Origin: Comamonadaceae bacterium
GTDB lineage: Bacteria; Pseudomonadota; Gammaproteobacteria; Burkholderiales; Burkholderiaceae_C
Assembly: GCA_947455145.1 (NCBI GenBank)
Contig: CANGME010000004.1
Span: forward strand, 124,001 to 188,000
Direction of reading: 5' to 3'
Length of the DNA: 64,000 bases
The notes beneath the pieces are model-generated. The model made no database searches, was not told where the DNA came from, and worked only from the letters and a program-made list of their open reading frames with translations. The position numbers were made by a program, and so were the translations under genes. Within the stretch, counting starts at the first letter, position 1; each line of letters opens with the position of its first letter. Of the stretch, positions 46,883 through 57,544 are shown one piece after another.

Positions 46883-48487
46883 ATGTCTGATTCACACCAT
46901 CAATTTGACGTCCTCATCGTTGGCAGCGGCCTAGCGGGCCTGAGCGCAGCGCTGCACCTGGCCGCCACGCACCGCGTCGCCATCCTGACCAAACGCGCCC
47001 TCAACGACGGCTCCAGCCGTTGGGCGCAGGGCGGCATTGCCGCCGTCATGGGCGAAGGTGACACGATTGAGTCCCATTTGCAGGACACGCTGGTGGCCGG
47101 TGCGGGCCTGTGCGACGTGGAGGCCACCCGTTTTGCGGTCAGCCACGCGCCCGAAACCATCCACTGGCTGCAAGAACTCGGCGTGCCCTTCACGCAGGAA
47201 GACGGCCACCTGCACCTCACGCGCGAAGGTGGCCACAGCGAGCGCCGCATCGTGCACGTGACCGACGCCACCGGTGCTGCCGTGCAGGAAACGCTGATGG
47301 CCAAAGTGCGCCAGACGCCCAGCATCACCCTGTTTGAGCACCATGTCCTGGTGGACCTGATCACCAGTGCCAAGCTGGAGCGCCCCGACTGCAACCAACC
47401 CGGCCAGAGCAACCAGTGCCTGGGCCTGTACGCACTAGACGAAGCCTCTGACCAAGTGCTCACCTTCAGCGCGCCGCACACCATTTTGGCCACCGGCGGC
47501 GCGGGCAAGGTGTATCTGTACACCACCAACCCTGACACCGCCACCGGTGACGGCATTGCCGCGGCCTGGCGCGCAGGCTGCAAAGTGGGCAATATGGAGT
47601 TCATCCAGTTCCACCCCACCTGTCTGTACCACCCGCACGCCAAGTCCTACCTCATCAGCGAAGCCGTGCGCGGCGAAGGCGGGCGTCTGCTCTTGCCAGA
47701 CGGCACACGCTTCATGCCCGCACACGATGAGCGCGGCGAGCTGGCCCCACGCGACGTGGTGGCCCGCGCCATCGACTTCGAGATGAAAAAACACGGCCTG
47801 GACTGCGTCTATTTGGATATCTCGCACCAGCCCCTGTCTTTCATCCAAGAGCATTTCCCCAACATCTATGCGCGCTGCATGGAGTTCGGCATCGACATGG
47901 CCAAGCAGCCCATCCCCGTCGTACCTGCGGCCCACTACACCTGCGGTGGCGTGGTCACCGATCTGGACGGCCACACCAACCTGCCCGGCCTGTTTGCGGT
48001 AGGCGAGACCACCTGCACGGGCCTGCACGGCGCCAACCGGCTCGCCAGCAACTCACTGGTGGAGTGCATGGTGTTTGCCCGCGCGGCAGCCCTGGCCATT
48101 GCCCAAGAAACACCCCCCAGCTGCCCACCTCTTCCCACCTGGGATGCCAGCCGCGTGACCGACGCCGACGAAGAAGTGGTCATCTCCCACAACTGGGACG
48201 AGCTGCGCCGCTTCATGTGGGACTACGTAGGCATAGTGCGCACTAACAAACGGCTAGACCGCGCGGCGCACCGCATTGCGCTGTTACAAGATGAAATTCA
48301 AGAGTTCTACGCCCAGTTCCATGTCTCGCGTGACCTGCTGGAGTTGCGCAATCTGGTGCAGGTGGCCGATTTGATCGTGCGCAGCGCACAATCCCGCCAT
48401 GAAAGTCGCGGCCTGCACTTCAGCCGCGACTACCCGCAGACCGATGCCACGGCACAACCGACCATCCTGATCCCCGCCTCGGCTTGA
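46883..48487 (+). CDS. nadB: L-aspartate oxidase
   Basis: The 534-residue flavoprotein oxidises L-aspartate to iminoaspartate, the first step of de novo NAD synthesis. It has the FAD motif VLIVGSGLAGLSAALHLA (about 11-28), SSRWAQGGIAAVMGEGD, FIQFHPTCLYHP, YTCGGVVTDLDG and GLHGANRLASNSLVECMVF, all typical of NadB. Its product feeds NadA, whose gene lies 6.5 kb downstream on the opposite strand with the same leader element. No ribosome binding site is visible between that element and the ATG, which is notable. Confidence 0.96.
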   Translation: MSDSHHQFDVLIVGSGLAGLSAALHLAATHRVAILTKRALNDGSSRWAQGGIAAVMGEGDTIESHLQDTLVAGAGLCDVEATRFAVSHAPETIHWLQELGVPFTQEDGHLHLTREGGHSERRIVHVTDATGAAVQETLMAKVRQTPSITLFEHHVLVDLITSAKLERPDCNQPGQSNQCLGLYALDEASDQVLTFSAPHTILATGGAGKVYLYTTNPDTATGDGIAAAWRAGCKVGNMEFIQFHPTCLYHPHAKSYLISEAVRGEGGRLLLPDGTRFMPAHDERGELAPRDVVARAIDFEMKKHGLDCVYLDISHQPLSFIQEHFPNIYARCMEFGIDMAKQPIPVVPAAHYTCGGVVTDLDGHTNLPGLFAVGETTCTGLHGANRLASNSLVECMVFARAAALAIAQETPPSCPPLPTWDASRVTDADEEVVISHNWDELRRFMWDYVGIVRTNKRLDRAAHRIALLQDEIQEFYAQFHVSRDLLELRNLVQVADLIVRSAQSRHESRGLHFSRDYPQTDATAQPTILIPASA

Positions 48488-48554
48488 TCCCTGCGCCTCC
48501 CGTCATTTTCGCGTAGGCTGTGATGACGAAAATTAGATTTTTAGAAGTGACCCC

Positions 48555-49580
48555 ATGAACACGCTCCAAGAACAAACCATCACCCTCCACCGCCCGCGCC
48601 CGGTCGTGCCCCACCTTGCCGCCAGCGACAACGCCGAACGCTGGAGCGTGGACGCCATTGAAGCGCTGTTCCAACTGCCCTTCCCCGAGCTGCTGTTCCG
48701 CGCGCAAACCGTGCACCGCGAGCACTTCAACCCGACCCACGTCGAATTCGCCACTCTGCTGTCGGTCAAAACCGGTGGCTGCCCGGAAGACTGCGGCTAC
48801 TGCCCCCAAGCCGCCCGCTACAGCACTGGCGTGGAAGCCTCCAAAATGATGGCGCTAGACCAAGTGCTGTTCGCCGCCAAACGCGCGCAAGAAGCTGGTG
48901 CTACACGCTTTTGCATGGGCGCGGCCTGGCGCACACCCAAAGACCGTGATATCGAGAAAGTGGCCGAGCTGGTCAGTGCCGTCAAGGGCCTGGGGCTGGA
49001 AACCTGCGCCACCTTAGGCATGTTGAACGAAGGCCACGCAGAACAACTGCGCGACGCGGGCCTGGACTACTACAACCACAACCTGGACACCGCGCCCGAC
49101 TTTTACGGCGACGTCATCACCACGCGTGATTACCAAGACCGCCTGGACACGCTGGCCCGCGTGCGACATGCGGGCGTGAAGGTGTGCAGCGGCGGCATCG
49201 TCGGCATGGGCGAAAGCCACCGCCAGCGCGCAGGTTTGATCGCCGAACTGGCCAACCTGGCCCCCTACCCCGAGTCCGTACCCATCAACAACTTGGTGCG
49301 AGTAGAAGGCACGCCGCTTGCCAACACCGCACCGCTCGATCCGTTTGAGTTCGTGCGCACTATCGCCGTGGCCCGCATCACCATGCCCAAGGCCCGTGTG
49401 CGGCTCTCAGCCGGTCGGCAAGAGATGGGCGACGCCATTCAAGCCCTGTGCTTCCTGGCTGGCGCCAACTCCATCTTCTATGGTGACAAGCTCCTCACCA
49501 CCGGCAACCCCGACACTCAAGCCGACCTGGACTTGCTTGCCCGATTGGGCATGCAGCGCGGCGCGCCTGAGATGGTTTAA
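48555..49580 (+). CDS. bioB: Biotin synthase
   Basis: The 341-residue radical SAM enzyme inserts sulfur into dethiobiotin. The radical SAM cluster motif is in [16 protein letters not shown] (CxxxCxxC), and the auxiliary-cluster region includes [16 protein letters not shown] and [23 protein letters not shown] and [10 protein letters not shown] follow. The N-terminal 35 residues are longer than in E. coli BioB, as in other Burkholderiales. It precedes panB in the same direction by 20 bases. Confidence 0.97.
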   Translation: MNTLQEQTITLHRPRPVVPHLAASDNAERWSVDAIEALFQLPFPELLFRAQTVHREHFNPTHVEFATLLSVKTGGCPEDCGYCPQAARYSTGVEASKMMALDQVLFAAKRAQEAGATRFCMGAAWRTPKDRDIEKVAELVSAVKGLGLETCATLGMLNEGHAEQLRDAGLDYYNHNLDTAPDFYGDVITTRDYQDRLDTLARVRHAGVKVCSGGIVGMGESHRQRAGLIAELANLAPYPESVPINNLVRVEGTPLANTAPLDPFEFVRTIAVARITMPKARVRLSAGRQEMGDAIQALCFLAGANSIFYGDKLLTTGNPDTQADLDLLARLGMQRGAPEMV

Positions 49581-49600
49581 TTTTTTTTAAGGAGCCCAGC

Positions 49601-51395
<1,795 letters not shown>

Positions 51396-51431
51396 GTATT
51401 GAGGCATGACAACCTCAACACCGGGCCGTCT

Positions 51432-52442
51432 TCAATCCGCCTTAAACCCCGTCGCCGCCACGGCCTTGCCCCAAGACACAGTGTCCGCCGCGATGATGCG
51501 GGCAAACTCTTCGCGGGTCGTGCCGGTGGCACGGAAACCCGCGTCTTCCAGCTTCGTTTTTCCTTCAGATGACTTCACGATTTTTTGAATGTCGGCACTG
51601 AGTTTGGCCAGGATGTCGGCCGGTACTTTGGCCGGGGCCACTACGCCGAACCAGGATGAAAACTCCAGATTGCTGTAGCCCTGCTCTTTGATGGTGGGCA
51701 CATCGGGCAAAGCGCTCGTGCGCGTGGCTCCAGTGCTGCCTAGGGCAAACAACTTGCCCGCTTTCACGTTGGGTGCAGCCAGGCCGACGCTGGCAAACAC
51801 GCCTTGCACGTCGCCGCTGAAGAGGCCGCCCAGCGCATCTGCAGTGGTTTTGTAGTGGATGGGTTCGGGTTTGAGTTTGACCGCGTCGCCAAACATAAAG
51901 GCCCCAAAATGGCCGGGCGTTCCAGCGCCAAAGGTGGCCATGAACAACCCCTTTTGTTGCTGCGTCCACGTCACAAATTCTTTGACATTTTTGGCGGGTA
52001 CTTTTTGCGGGTTCACCAGCAACACAAAGTCTGCGCTGACGACTTGACTGACGGGCTCAAAATCTTTCACTGGGTCGTAAGGCAGCTTGTTGTAGGTGCT
52101 GGGCGCGATGCTCAATTGCCCGGTCTCACCCAGCATCAGGGTGTAGCCGTCGGGCGTGGCGCGAGCGGCTTCACCGGCGGCAATCAGCCCGCCCGCGCCG
52201 GGTTTGTTGTCCACAATCACGCCCACATTGCCCCAGCTCTCCGACAGCTTTTGCGCCAGGATGCGCGCCACGATGTCGGGCCCCGTGCCTGCGGGGAAGC
52301 CGACGATCAACCGCACCGGGCGCACCGGGTAATTGGACTGCGCTTGTACGCCGAACGCCCAGGCACACACGGCCAAGCCAACGCACAGGGTCAGGGTACG
52401 GCGGGACAACAGAGCGGTCGTGTTGGTGATGGTTTTTTTCAT
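51432..52442 (-). CDS. Bug-family periplasmic substrate-binding protein
   Basis: The 336-residue exported protein has a signal peptide (about 1-34, ending FGVQA) and the tripartite tricarboxylate (TctC/Bug) fold: YPVRPVRLIVGFPAGTGPDI, VIVDNKPGAGGLIAAGEAA, DGYTLMLG, LPYDPVKDFEPVS, and LPDVPTIKEQGY. Such proteins bind small carboxylates and are greatly expanded in Burkholderiales, often without adjacent TctAB genes, as here. The ligand is unknown. The ATG at 52442 starts the signal peptide; an upstream in-frame opening is not convincing. Confidence 0.93.
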   Translation of the reverse strand: MKKTITNTTALLSRRTLTLCVGLAVCAWAFGVQAQSNYPVRPVRLIVGFPAGTGPDIVARILAQKLSESWGNVGVIVDNKPGAGGLIAAGEAARATPDGYTLMLGETGQLSIAPSTYNKLPYDPVKDFEPVSQVVSADFVLLVNPQKVPAKNVKEFVTWTQQQKGLFMATFGAGTPGHFGAFMFGDAVKLKPEPIHYKTTADALGGLFSGDVQGVFASVGLAAPNVKAGKLFALGSTGATRTSALPDVPTIKEQGYSNLEFSSWFGVVAPAKVPADILAKLSADIQKIVKSSEGKTKLEDAGFRATGTTREEFARIIAADTVSWGKAVAATGFKAD

Positions 52443-52497
52443 GATTGGGCTCCCGGGTGAGTGGTTGAGTTTGAAAAATTGTAGAGGAATGGCCAGC

Positions 52498-52965
52498 TCA
52501 GGCCACCTCATAAAAGCGCATCACGACCTGGTCTGGCAATCTTGCACCCGTGCCAATGAACAGGCGTTCGCTAATCCAGGCCAAAGCGGGCGAAGCGGTT
52601 TCAAAACTGGGGCTACAGCGGAAATACACCGAGGCCGGGTCCACCACCTCGCCACGAATCAAGCGCGCCATCACCTCGGGCGCAGCGGTGCGCACGGCGC
52701 GGTTTTGCACGTAGATCAAATCGCCACCGTCGACCTCCACCACATAGCGCGCATCCAGCTCGGCCACGCGGTCATTAACGATCAATTGGAAGTCGGCGCC
52801 ACCGGGCAAAACCCTGCCCGCCCAGCCATCGCCCTGCACCGTGCCGCCCAGAATTGGGATCAGGCGGCGCATACCATGCAAGGTCTGTCCAACATCTTGG
52901 GGCTTGGCCACTTGCACCGATAAATCGGCGAAGAAATTGAGCTGGGGTACGGTCAAATTAAGCAT
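52498..52965 (-). CDS. DUF3237 family protein
   Basis: The 155-residue beta-rich protein contains IPILGGTVQGDGWAGRVLPG, then GGADFQLIVNDRVAELDARY, VVEVDGGDLIYVQNRAVR and YFRCSPSFETASPALAWISE, matching the DUF3237 family. The ATG at 52965 gives the normal family length. The function is unknown; members often lie near aromatic or carboxylate catabolism genes, which fits the Bug protein and the dioxygenase nearby. It is 55 bases upstream of the Bug gene and may share its transcript. Confidence 0.85.
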   Translation of the reverse strand: MLNLTVPQLNFFADLSVQVAKPQDVGQTLHGMRRLIPILGGTVQGDGWAGRVLPGGADFQLIVNDRVAELDARYVVEVDGGDLIYVQNRAVRTAAPEVMARLIRGEVVDPASVYFRCSPSFETASPALAWISERLFIGTGARLPDQVVMRFYEVA

Positions 52966-53065
52966 GGCAGCTATGGTAATGCGAAACACATGGCGCACTT
53001 GCCTGAGCATGGAACTTGGACTACGCTGTGATGACCCCAGTAAATTTCTTGCGAAAGCAAACACC

Positions 53066-53806
53066 ATGCATATCGGCGTCCCCAAGGAAATCAAAAACCA
53101 TGAGTACCGCGTCGCCCTGACGCCGAACAGTGTGCGCGAGTTGTGCGCGCACGGGCACAACGTGCTGATGCAAAGCGGTGCGGGCCGCGCATGTAGTGAT
53201 CTTGGGCGCTGGCACGGTGGGCAGCCATGCAGTGCAGATTGCCGTGGATATGGGCGCGCGGGTGACCGTGCTTAACCGGGGGATGGAGCGGCTGCGTGCG
53301 CTCGATCAAATATACATACGGCAACCGCATCAGTACGCTACAAGCCAGCACGCCCAACATCGAAGCCGCCGTGCTGGACGCTGAAATGGTAATTGGCAGC
53401 GCATTGATCGCCGGTGAAGCCACGCCCAAACTGGTAACACGCGAGTTGGTATCACGCATGAAAAAAGGCGCGGTGGTGGTGGTGGATGTGGCCATCGACC
53501 AGGGTGGCTGCTTTGAGACTTCGCACCCCACCACGCATGACGAGCCCACCTTTGTGGTGGACGGCGTGGTGCATTACTGCGTGGCCAATATGCCGGGCAA
53601 CGTGGCGCGCACCGCCACCTTCGCACCGAACAACGCAACGCTGCCGCATGCGTTCGCGCTGGCCGACAAGGGCTGGCAACAGGCGATGCGCGATGACCCA
53701 CATCTGAGGAGTGGCCTCAATATAGAGAATGATGAGGTCACTTGCGAGGCCGTGGTCAAGCAATTGGGTACGCCTACGAGCCACCGCAACAGCGGCTCAG
53801 TTAAGC
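53066..53806 (+). pseudogene. ald: Broken alanine dehydrogenase gene
   Basis: The ATG at 53066 opens MHIGVPKEIKNHEYRVALTP, the correct start of alanine dehydrogenase, up to MQSGAG. The next 120 or so residues of the family are missing. The NAD-binding segment (HVVILGAGTVGSHAVQIAVD) resumes at about 53181 in another frame. A second frame change near 53310 leads to the last third (TPNIEAAVLDAEMVIGSALI, VDVAIDQGGCFETS, VVHYCVANMPG). Intact Ald has about 370 residues. At least one large deletion and one further frameshift leave no functional product. Confidence 0.9.
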
Positions 53807-53818
53807 TTCTTCAGATGT

Positions 53819-54033
53819 TCAAGGTTTCGCCATTATGGCTTTGCGGGCGTCGATCTCATCACGCGTCTCATCGCCCACGCTCCACTGAGAAGCGGGCACC
53901 TGTTGCACGACCACGCGCACAGTTGCCAGCGGCGCATTCAGCATTTGCACTACGGTACGGGCCACTTCTTTAATGCAGTTTTTGACGGTGGCTGCGTCGC
54001 GGCCTTCGACGATGAACGATGGCCGATGGACAT
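53819..54033 (-). pseudogene. 4-oxalocrotonate tautomerase-like gene with disrupted start
   Basis: A minus-strand frame encodes SFIVEGRDAATVKNCIKEVA followed by NAPLATVRVVVQQVPASQWS, a clear tautomerase-superfamily sequence. The family needs Pro as the first mature residue (start MP). Here GGAGGGG is followed by an ATG at 54033 reading ATG-TCC-ATC-GGC, in a different frame from the tautomerase body and with Ser in place of Pro. A one-base loss within the first six codons would explain this. It follows the dioxygenase gene by 14 bases, so it probably once belonged to its operon. Confidence 0.7.
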
Positions 54034-54047
54034 ATTCTTCCCCTCCG

Positions 54048-54989
54048 TTATCGACGCGCCAGCACCTCAAGCTGTGGCCGTTCGCCGCTGGCTTTACCGG
54101 TGATGGGGGGCTTGGGCAATCGAGCCTCACCCGCTTCTATGACAAAGTGATGATCGAGTGAATACCAGGGGCCTTTGACATCCGCATCGGGTGCGGCCTC
54201 ACCCTGGTGCAAGACGTACTGGCCAATCAGCGCCTGCGTGACGCCAAACTGCACATCGGTGTCGAGGTGAGGGTCGTCGCTGGAATAGACCTGTGAAAAC
54301 TGGGTCTTGAAACCCGGCTGGTAAATCATAAAGTGAATGTGCGCGGGCCGCATGTTGTGACGCCCCTGAGCGCGCAACAAGGCTCCCACCGGGCCACTGA
54401 GCGGGAGCGGGTAACCGGCGGGCTTGATGCTGCGAAAGGCGATGTGACCGTTGGCGTCGGTGGTGAACTGGCCGCGCAGGTTCATATCGGCCTGGGCCGG
54501 GTCTTGGTTCTCGTAAAAACCTTCGCTGCTGGCGTGCCAAATGTCCACCTTGGCGCCCACCACGGGGTGGCCTTCCTTGTCACGCACCCAGGCATTGACG
54601 AAGATCGGTGGCTCGTTGTGGTGCGTGAGTGCGATGTTGGCGCCGTTGGCGTAGGCGGGTGAGTCCAAGCGCCAGAACGGCCCCATCAGGTTGGCCGTGG
54701 TTTCGGTCTGGCCGTGGTCGCCGTTGTTCAGCAAACAGACCAGGGCCGACAGGCCAACCGAACCGCAGGCCAGCACCACTTCGTTGTGCGACTCGGTGGT
54801 GAGCTGGCCCAGCTTGGCGATAAGGCCGCAGGCTTGGTGAAACTCGACCTCGCTTAAACGTGCCTCACGCGCAAAGTCGTGCAAGTGACGCACGGCAGCG
54901 GACATGATTTCGCGAAAGCGCGGGTTCTCGGCGCGTTGCAACTCCGCCAGCACGGCGGCGGTGACGTCTTGCTGGTTTTGGATGATCAT
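54048..54989 (-). CDS. Intradiol ring-cleavage dioxygenase (catechol/hydroxyquinol type)
   Basis: The 313-residue non-haem Fe(III) enzyme has the catechol dioxygenase N-terminal helical domain (about 1-95) and a catalytic beta core. The iron ligands are visible: Tyr in IWHASSEGFYENQD, Tyr in KPAGYPLPLSGP, and two His in MRPAHIHFMIYQPG. The family cleaves catechol or hydroxyquinol between the two hydroxyls; LMGPFWRLDSPAYANG suggests the hydroxyquinol branch, without certainty. It overlaps the nadA stop by one base (TGATG) and is followed by the decayed tautomerase. Confidence 0.9.
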   Translation of the reverse strand: MIIQNQQDVTAAVLAELQRAENPRFREIMSAAVRHLHDFAREARLSEVEFHQACGLIAKLGQLTTESHNEVVLACGSVGLSALVCLLNNGDHGQTETTANLMGPFWRLDSPAYANGANIALTHHNEPPIFVNAWVRDKEGHPVVGAKVDIWHASSEGFYENQDPAQADMNLRGQFTTDANGHIAFRSIKPAGYPLPLSGPVGALLRAQGRHNMRPAHIHFMIYQPGFKTQFSQVYSSDDPHLDTDVQFGVTQALIGQYVLHQGEAAPDADVKGPWYSLDHHFVIEAGEARLPKPPITGKASGERPQLEVLARR

Positions 54990-56110
54990 CAGGCGGCTCC
55001 GATGTGGGGCACCAGACCGCTGATGGGGTGGCCCGCTTTGAGCGCTGCCGTGAAGGCCAACATGCGGTCAATAGGCAAACGTGCGCGCAGGCCCAAGGCT
55101 GGATCCACATGGATTTCGTTTGTGCCGTGCTCCAGCACATGGGCCACACCGGCCAGACCGTTCATGGCCATCCAGGGGCAGTGCGCGCAGCTCTTGCAGG
55201 TGGCGCTGTTGCCTGAGGTGGGGGCTTCGATGAAGGTCTTGCCGGGATTCAGCGTGCGCAGTTTGTGCATCATGCCGCTGTCGGTGGCGACGATGAATTC
55301 GGGCGCGTCCATCTCCTTGGCGGCCTTGAGGATGGCCGAGGTAGAACCCACGGCGTCGGCCAGGGCGACCACATCGGTCGGCGATTCGGGGTGCACCAGC
55401 ACCTTGGCGCGCGGGTGCTCTTGCATCAGCGCTTGCAGCTCAAAGGCTTTGAACTCGTCGTGCACGATGCACGCGCCGTTCCACATCACCATGTCGGCCC
55501 CGGTCTCGCGCTGGATGTAGCTGCCCAGGTGCTTGTCGGGGGCCCAGAGGATTTTTTGACCTTGGTCTTTGAGGGCGCGCACGATGTCGAGTGCGCAGCT
55601 GGAGGTGACCAACCAATCGGCGCGCGCCTTAACCGCTGCGCTGGTGTTGGCATAGACCACCACGGTGCGGTCTGGGTGGGCGTCGCAAAAGGCGCTGAAT
55701 TCATCAATCGGGCATCCCAGATCGAGCGAACACGTCGCGTCCAGATCGGGCATGAGAACGCACTTTTCAGGCGAGAGAATTTTGGAGGTCTCACCCATAA
55801 AACGCACGCCCGAGACCACCAGGGTCTGCGCTGCATGGTCGCGACCAAAGCGCGCCATCTCCAGCGAGTCGCTCACCAGACCACCGGTTTCTTCAGCCAA
55901 GTCTTGCAGATCAGGGTGCACGTAAAAGTGCGAGACCATGACCGCGTTTTTTTCTTTCAACAGACGGCGGATTTTGCCTTTCAGCGCGGCACGCTCTTTG
56001 GGGCCGGGTTCGACCGGCACTCGCGCCCAGGCGTGGCGGGTTTCGCAAACGGCAACCGAGGCTGCGGCGTCAGAGTGGGGTTGTTCGTATTCAACGTCGA
56101 TGAGGGACAT
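54989..56110 (-). CDS. nadA: Quinolinate synthase
   Basis: The 373-residue 4Fe-4S enzyme condenses iminoaspartate with dihydroxyacetone phosphate. It has the segments [59 protein letters not shown] and [20 protein letters not shown]. The C-terminal cysteine cluster is in [17 protein letters not shown]. It lies downstream of nadC on the same strand, with the conserved leader element in the 71-base gap between them. AAAAGG precedes the ATG at 56110. Confidence 0.97.
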   Translation of the reverse strand: MSLIDVEYEQPHSDAAASVAVCETRHAWARVPVEPGPKERAALKGKIRRLLKEKNAVMVSHFYVHPDLQDLAEETGGLVSDSLEMARFGRDHAAQTLVVSGVRFMGETSKILSPEKCVLMPDLDATCSLDLGCPIDEFSAFCDAHPDRTVVVYANTSAAVKARADWLVTSSCALDIVRALKDQGQKILWAPDKHLGSYIQRETGADMVMWNGACIVHDEFKAFELQALMQEHPRAKVLVHPESPTDVVALADAVGSTSAILKAAKEMDAPEFIVATDSGMMHKLRTLNPGKTFIEAPTSGNSATCKSCAHCPWMAMNGLAGVAHVLEHGTNEIHVDPALGLRARLPIDRMLAFTAALKAGHPISGLVPHIGAA

Positions 56111-56117
56111 GGTGGCC

Positions 56118-56179
56118 TTTTAATCAATTGAGGACAGAGCAAAGTTCGCGGCGCGTAACGCTTGGTCTGTCCCGCAAGG
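56118..56179 (-). promoter_or_regulatory. Conserved leader element upstream of nadA
   Basis: On the minus strand it opens CCTTGCGGGACAGACC and closes GCTCTGTCCTCAA then TTGATTAAAA, as in the leader before nadB (46831-46882). The arms GGACAGA (plus-strand 56166-56172 in complement) and TCTGTCC (56132-56138 in complement) are separated by 27 bases, against 17 before nadB. The inner sequences differ. It begins 2 bases after the nadC stop and ends 7 bases before the nadA ATG. Confidence 0.7.
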
Positions 56180-56181
56180 TA

Positions 56182-57048
56182 TCAGGAGAAACGCATGGAG
56201 AAATCAACCGCCTTAATATCTTTGGTCAGCGCACCGATGGAGATGCGATCCACACCCGTGGCGGCAATGTCGCGCACGGTGTCCCTATTGACGCCGCCCG
56301 ACACTTCCAAAATCGCGCGACCCGCATTCAAGCGCACCGCCTCGCGCAGGTCGGGCAGGCTCATGTTGTCTAGCAGGATCATGGTGGCCCCGGCGCTCAA
56401 AGCTTCATTCAGCTCAGCCAAATTTTCGACTTCAATCTCCACAAAGCTCGCACTGGGCGCGACCTGAGCCACGCGCTCTAACACGGCCTTGATGCCACCG
56501 GCTGCGGCTATGTGGTTTTCTTTGATCAGCACCGCGTCATACAAGCCAATGCGGTGGTTCGTGCCGCCACCTACCCGTACGGCGTATTTTTGCGCCAAAC
56601 GCAAACCCGGCAGGGTCTTGCGGGTATCCACAATCTGCGCACGGTTGCCGGGCACGCTTTGCACCATCTGCACAAAAGTGGCGGTGTGCGTGGCCACGGC
56701 GCTCAGGAGTTGCAGGAAGTTGAGCACGGTGCGCTCGGCGGTCAGCAGAGCACGGGCCGGGCCTTGCAGGGTGAGCACCACCTGATCAGGGTTGCAATGC
56801 TGCCCCTCATTGACCTGCCATTCAAGGCGCGCCTCCGGGGCAACTTGCTGCAAGGTGGCTTGCACCCAAGGTGCGCCGCAGATAACTGCTGCTTCGCGCG
56901 CCACAATGCGGGCGCTGGCTTGGCGCATGGGGTCGATCAGGGCGGCGGTGAGGTCGCCGTTGCCCACGTCCTCAGTCAGGGCGCGAGCGGCGTCGGCTTG
57001 AGCCAACGCAATCAAAGAAGCTTCAGAAAAATCAAAGTGTGAGGTCAT
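56182..57048 (-). CDS. nadC: Nicotinate-nucleotide pyrophosphorylase (carboxylating)
   Basis: The 288-residue enzyme converts quinolinate and PRPP to nicotinate mononucleotide. It has DVGNGDLTAALIDP near the N-terminus, VGGGTNHRIGLYDAVLIKEN with substrate-binding basic residues, VEIEVENLAELNEAL, ILLDNMSLPDLREAVRL and LEVSGGVNRDTVRDIAATGV. With nadA and nadB it gives the full aspartate route to NAD within this window. It lies 14 bases downstream of the DUF1854 gene on the same strand. Confidence 0.97.
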   Translation of the reverse strand: MTSHFDFSEASLIALAQADAARALTEDVGNGDLTAALIDPMRQASARIVAREAAVICGAPWVQATLQQVAPEARLEWQVNEGQHCNPDQVVLTLQGPARALLTAERTVLNFLQLLSAVATHTATFVQMVQSVPGNRAQIVDTRKTLPGLRLAQKYAVRVGGGTNHRIGLYDAVLIKENHIAAAGGIKAVLERVAQVAPSASFVEIEVENLAELNEALSAGATMILLDNMSLPDLREAVRLNAGRAILEVSGGVNRDTVRDIAATGVDRISIGALTKDIKAVDFSMRFS

Positions 57049-57061
57049 GGTTAAAACCGGA

Positions 57062-57544
57062 TTACATGAAACGATCCAGAATTTTTCGGCTGTCTTTGTT
57101 CAGCTTGTCCAGATCACGGATTAAAAAATGAATGCCATGCGAGTCACTGATCAGCAGGGTCTGCCCGGCCAAACGGCGGATGTCTTCGTCACCGCGCAGC
57201 ACAAACTGGGTGTCACCCCGGTCGGTCTTAACGACCCAGGTGCAGGGTGTTGAAAAGCTGGAAACGCTCACGATGGTCTGAATTTCAGGCATGAACTCGC
57301 GTGACTCCAGCGCGTCACGGATCAAGCCTTGCGCGGGTTGGGGTACATCGCTCAAGGCATCGAGCCAAACCGCCTCATGCCCATCGGTGTCCATCAGCGC
57401 AATGCCCTGCTCGGGCGACTGAACGGGAAAGGCGCGCACGGGCATCACGCCTTGCACCACGCGACCATCGGGCAGGGTGAGGGCCAGTTGGCCAAAGGCG
57501 TTGCGCGTCAGCTCAAATGCCACGGGTGTCATGTGCGTGCTCAT
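57062..57544 (-). CDS. DUF1854 family protein, cyanophycin-associated
   Basis: The 160-residue protein has the segments FELTRNAFGQLALTLPDGRV, GVMPVRAFPVQSPEQGIALM, GHEAVWLDALSDVPQP, SSFSTPCTWVVKTDRGDTQF and ISDSHGIHFLIRDLDKLNKD. It matches DUF1854 proteins that recur beside cyanophycin synthetase genes. The function is unknown. The ATG at 57544 is preferred because the family starts close to it; another in-frame ATG lies at 57592. It overlaps the 3' end of the ABC transporter gene by 32 bases. Confidence 0.85.
   Translation of the reverse strand: MSTHMTPVAFELTRNAFGQLALTLPDGRVVQGVMPVRAFPVQSPEQGIALMDTDGHEAVWLDALSDVPQPAQGLIRDALESREFMPEIQTIVSVSSFSTPCTWVVKTDRGDTQFVLRGDEDIRRLAGQTLLISDSHGIHFLIRDLDKLNKDSRKILDRFM

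Noticed and set aside
54879-56131. Plus-strand frames opposite nadA
   Set aside because: They mirror the nadA and dioxygenase reading frames and have no independent protein features.
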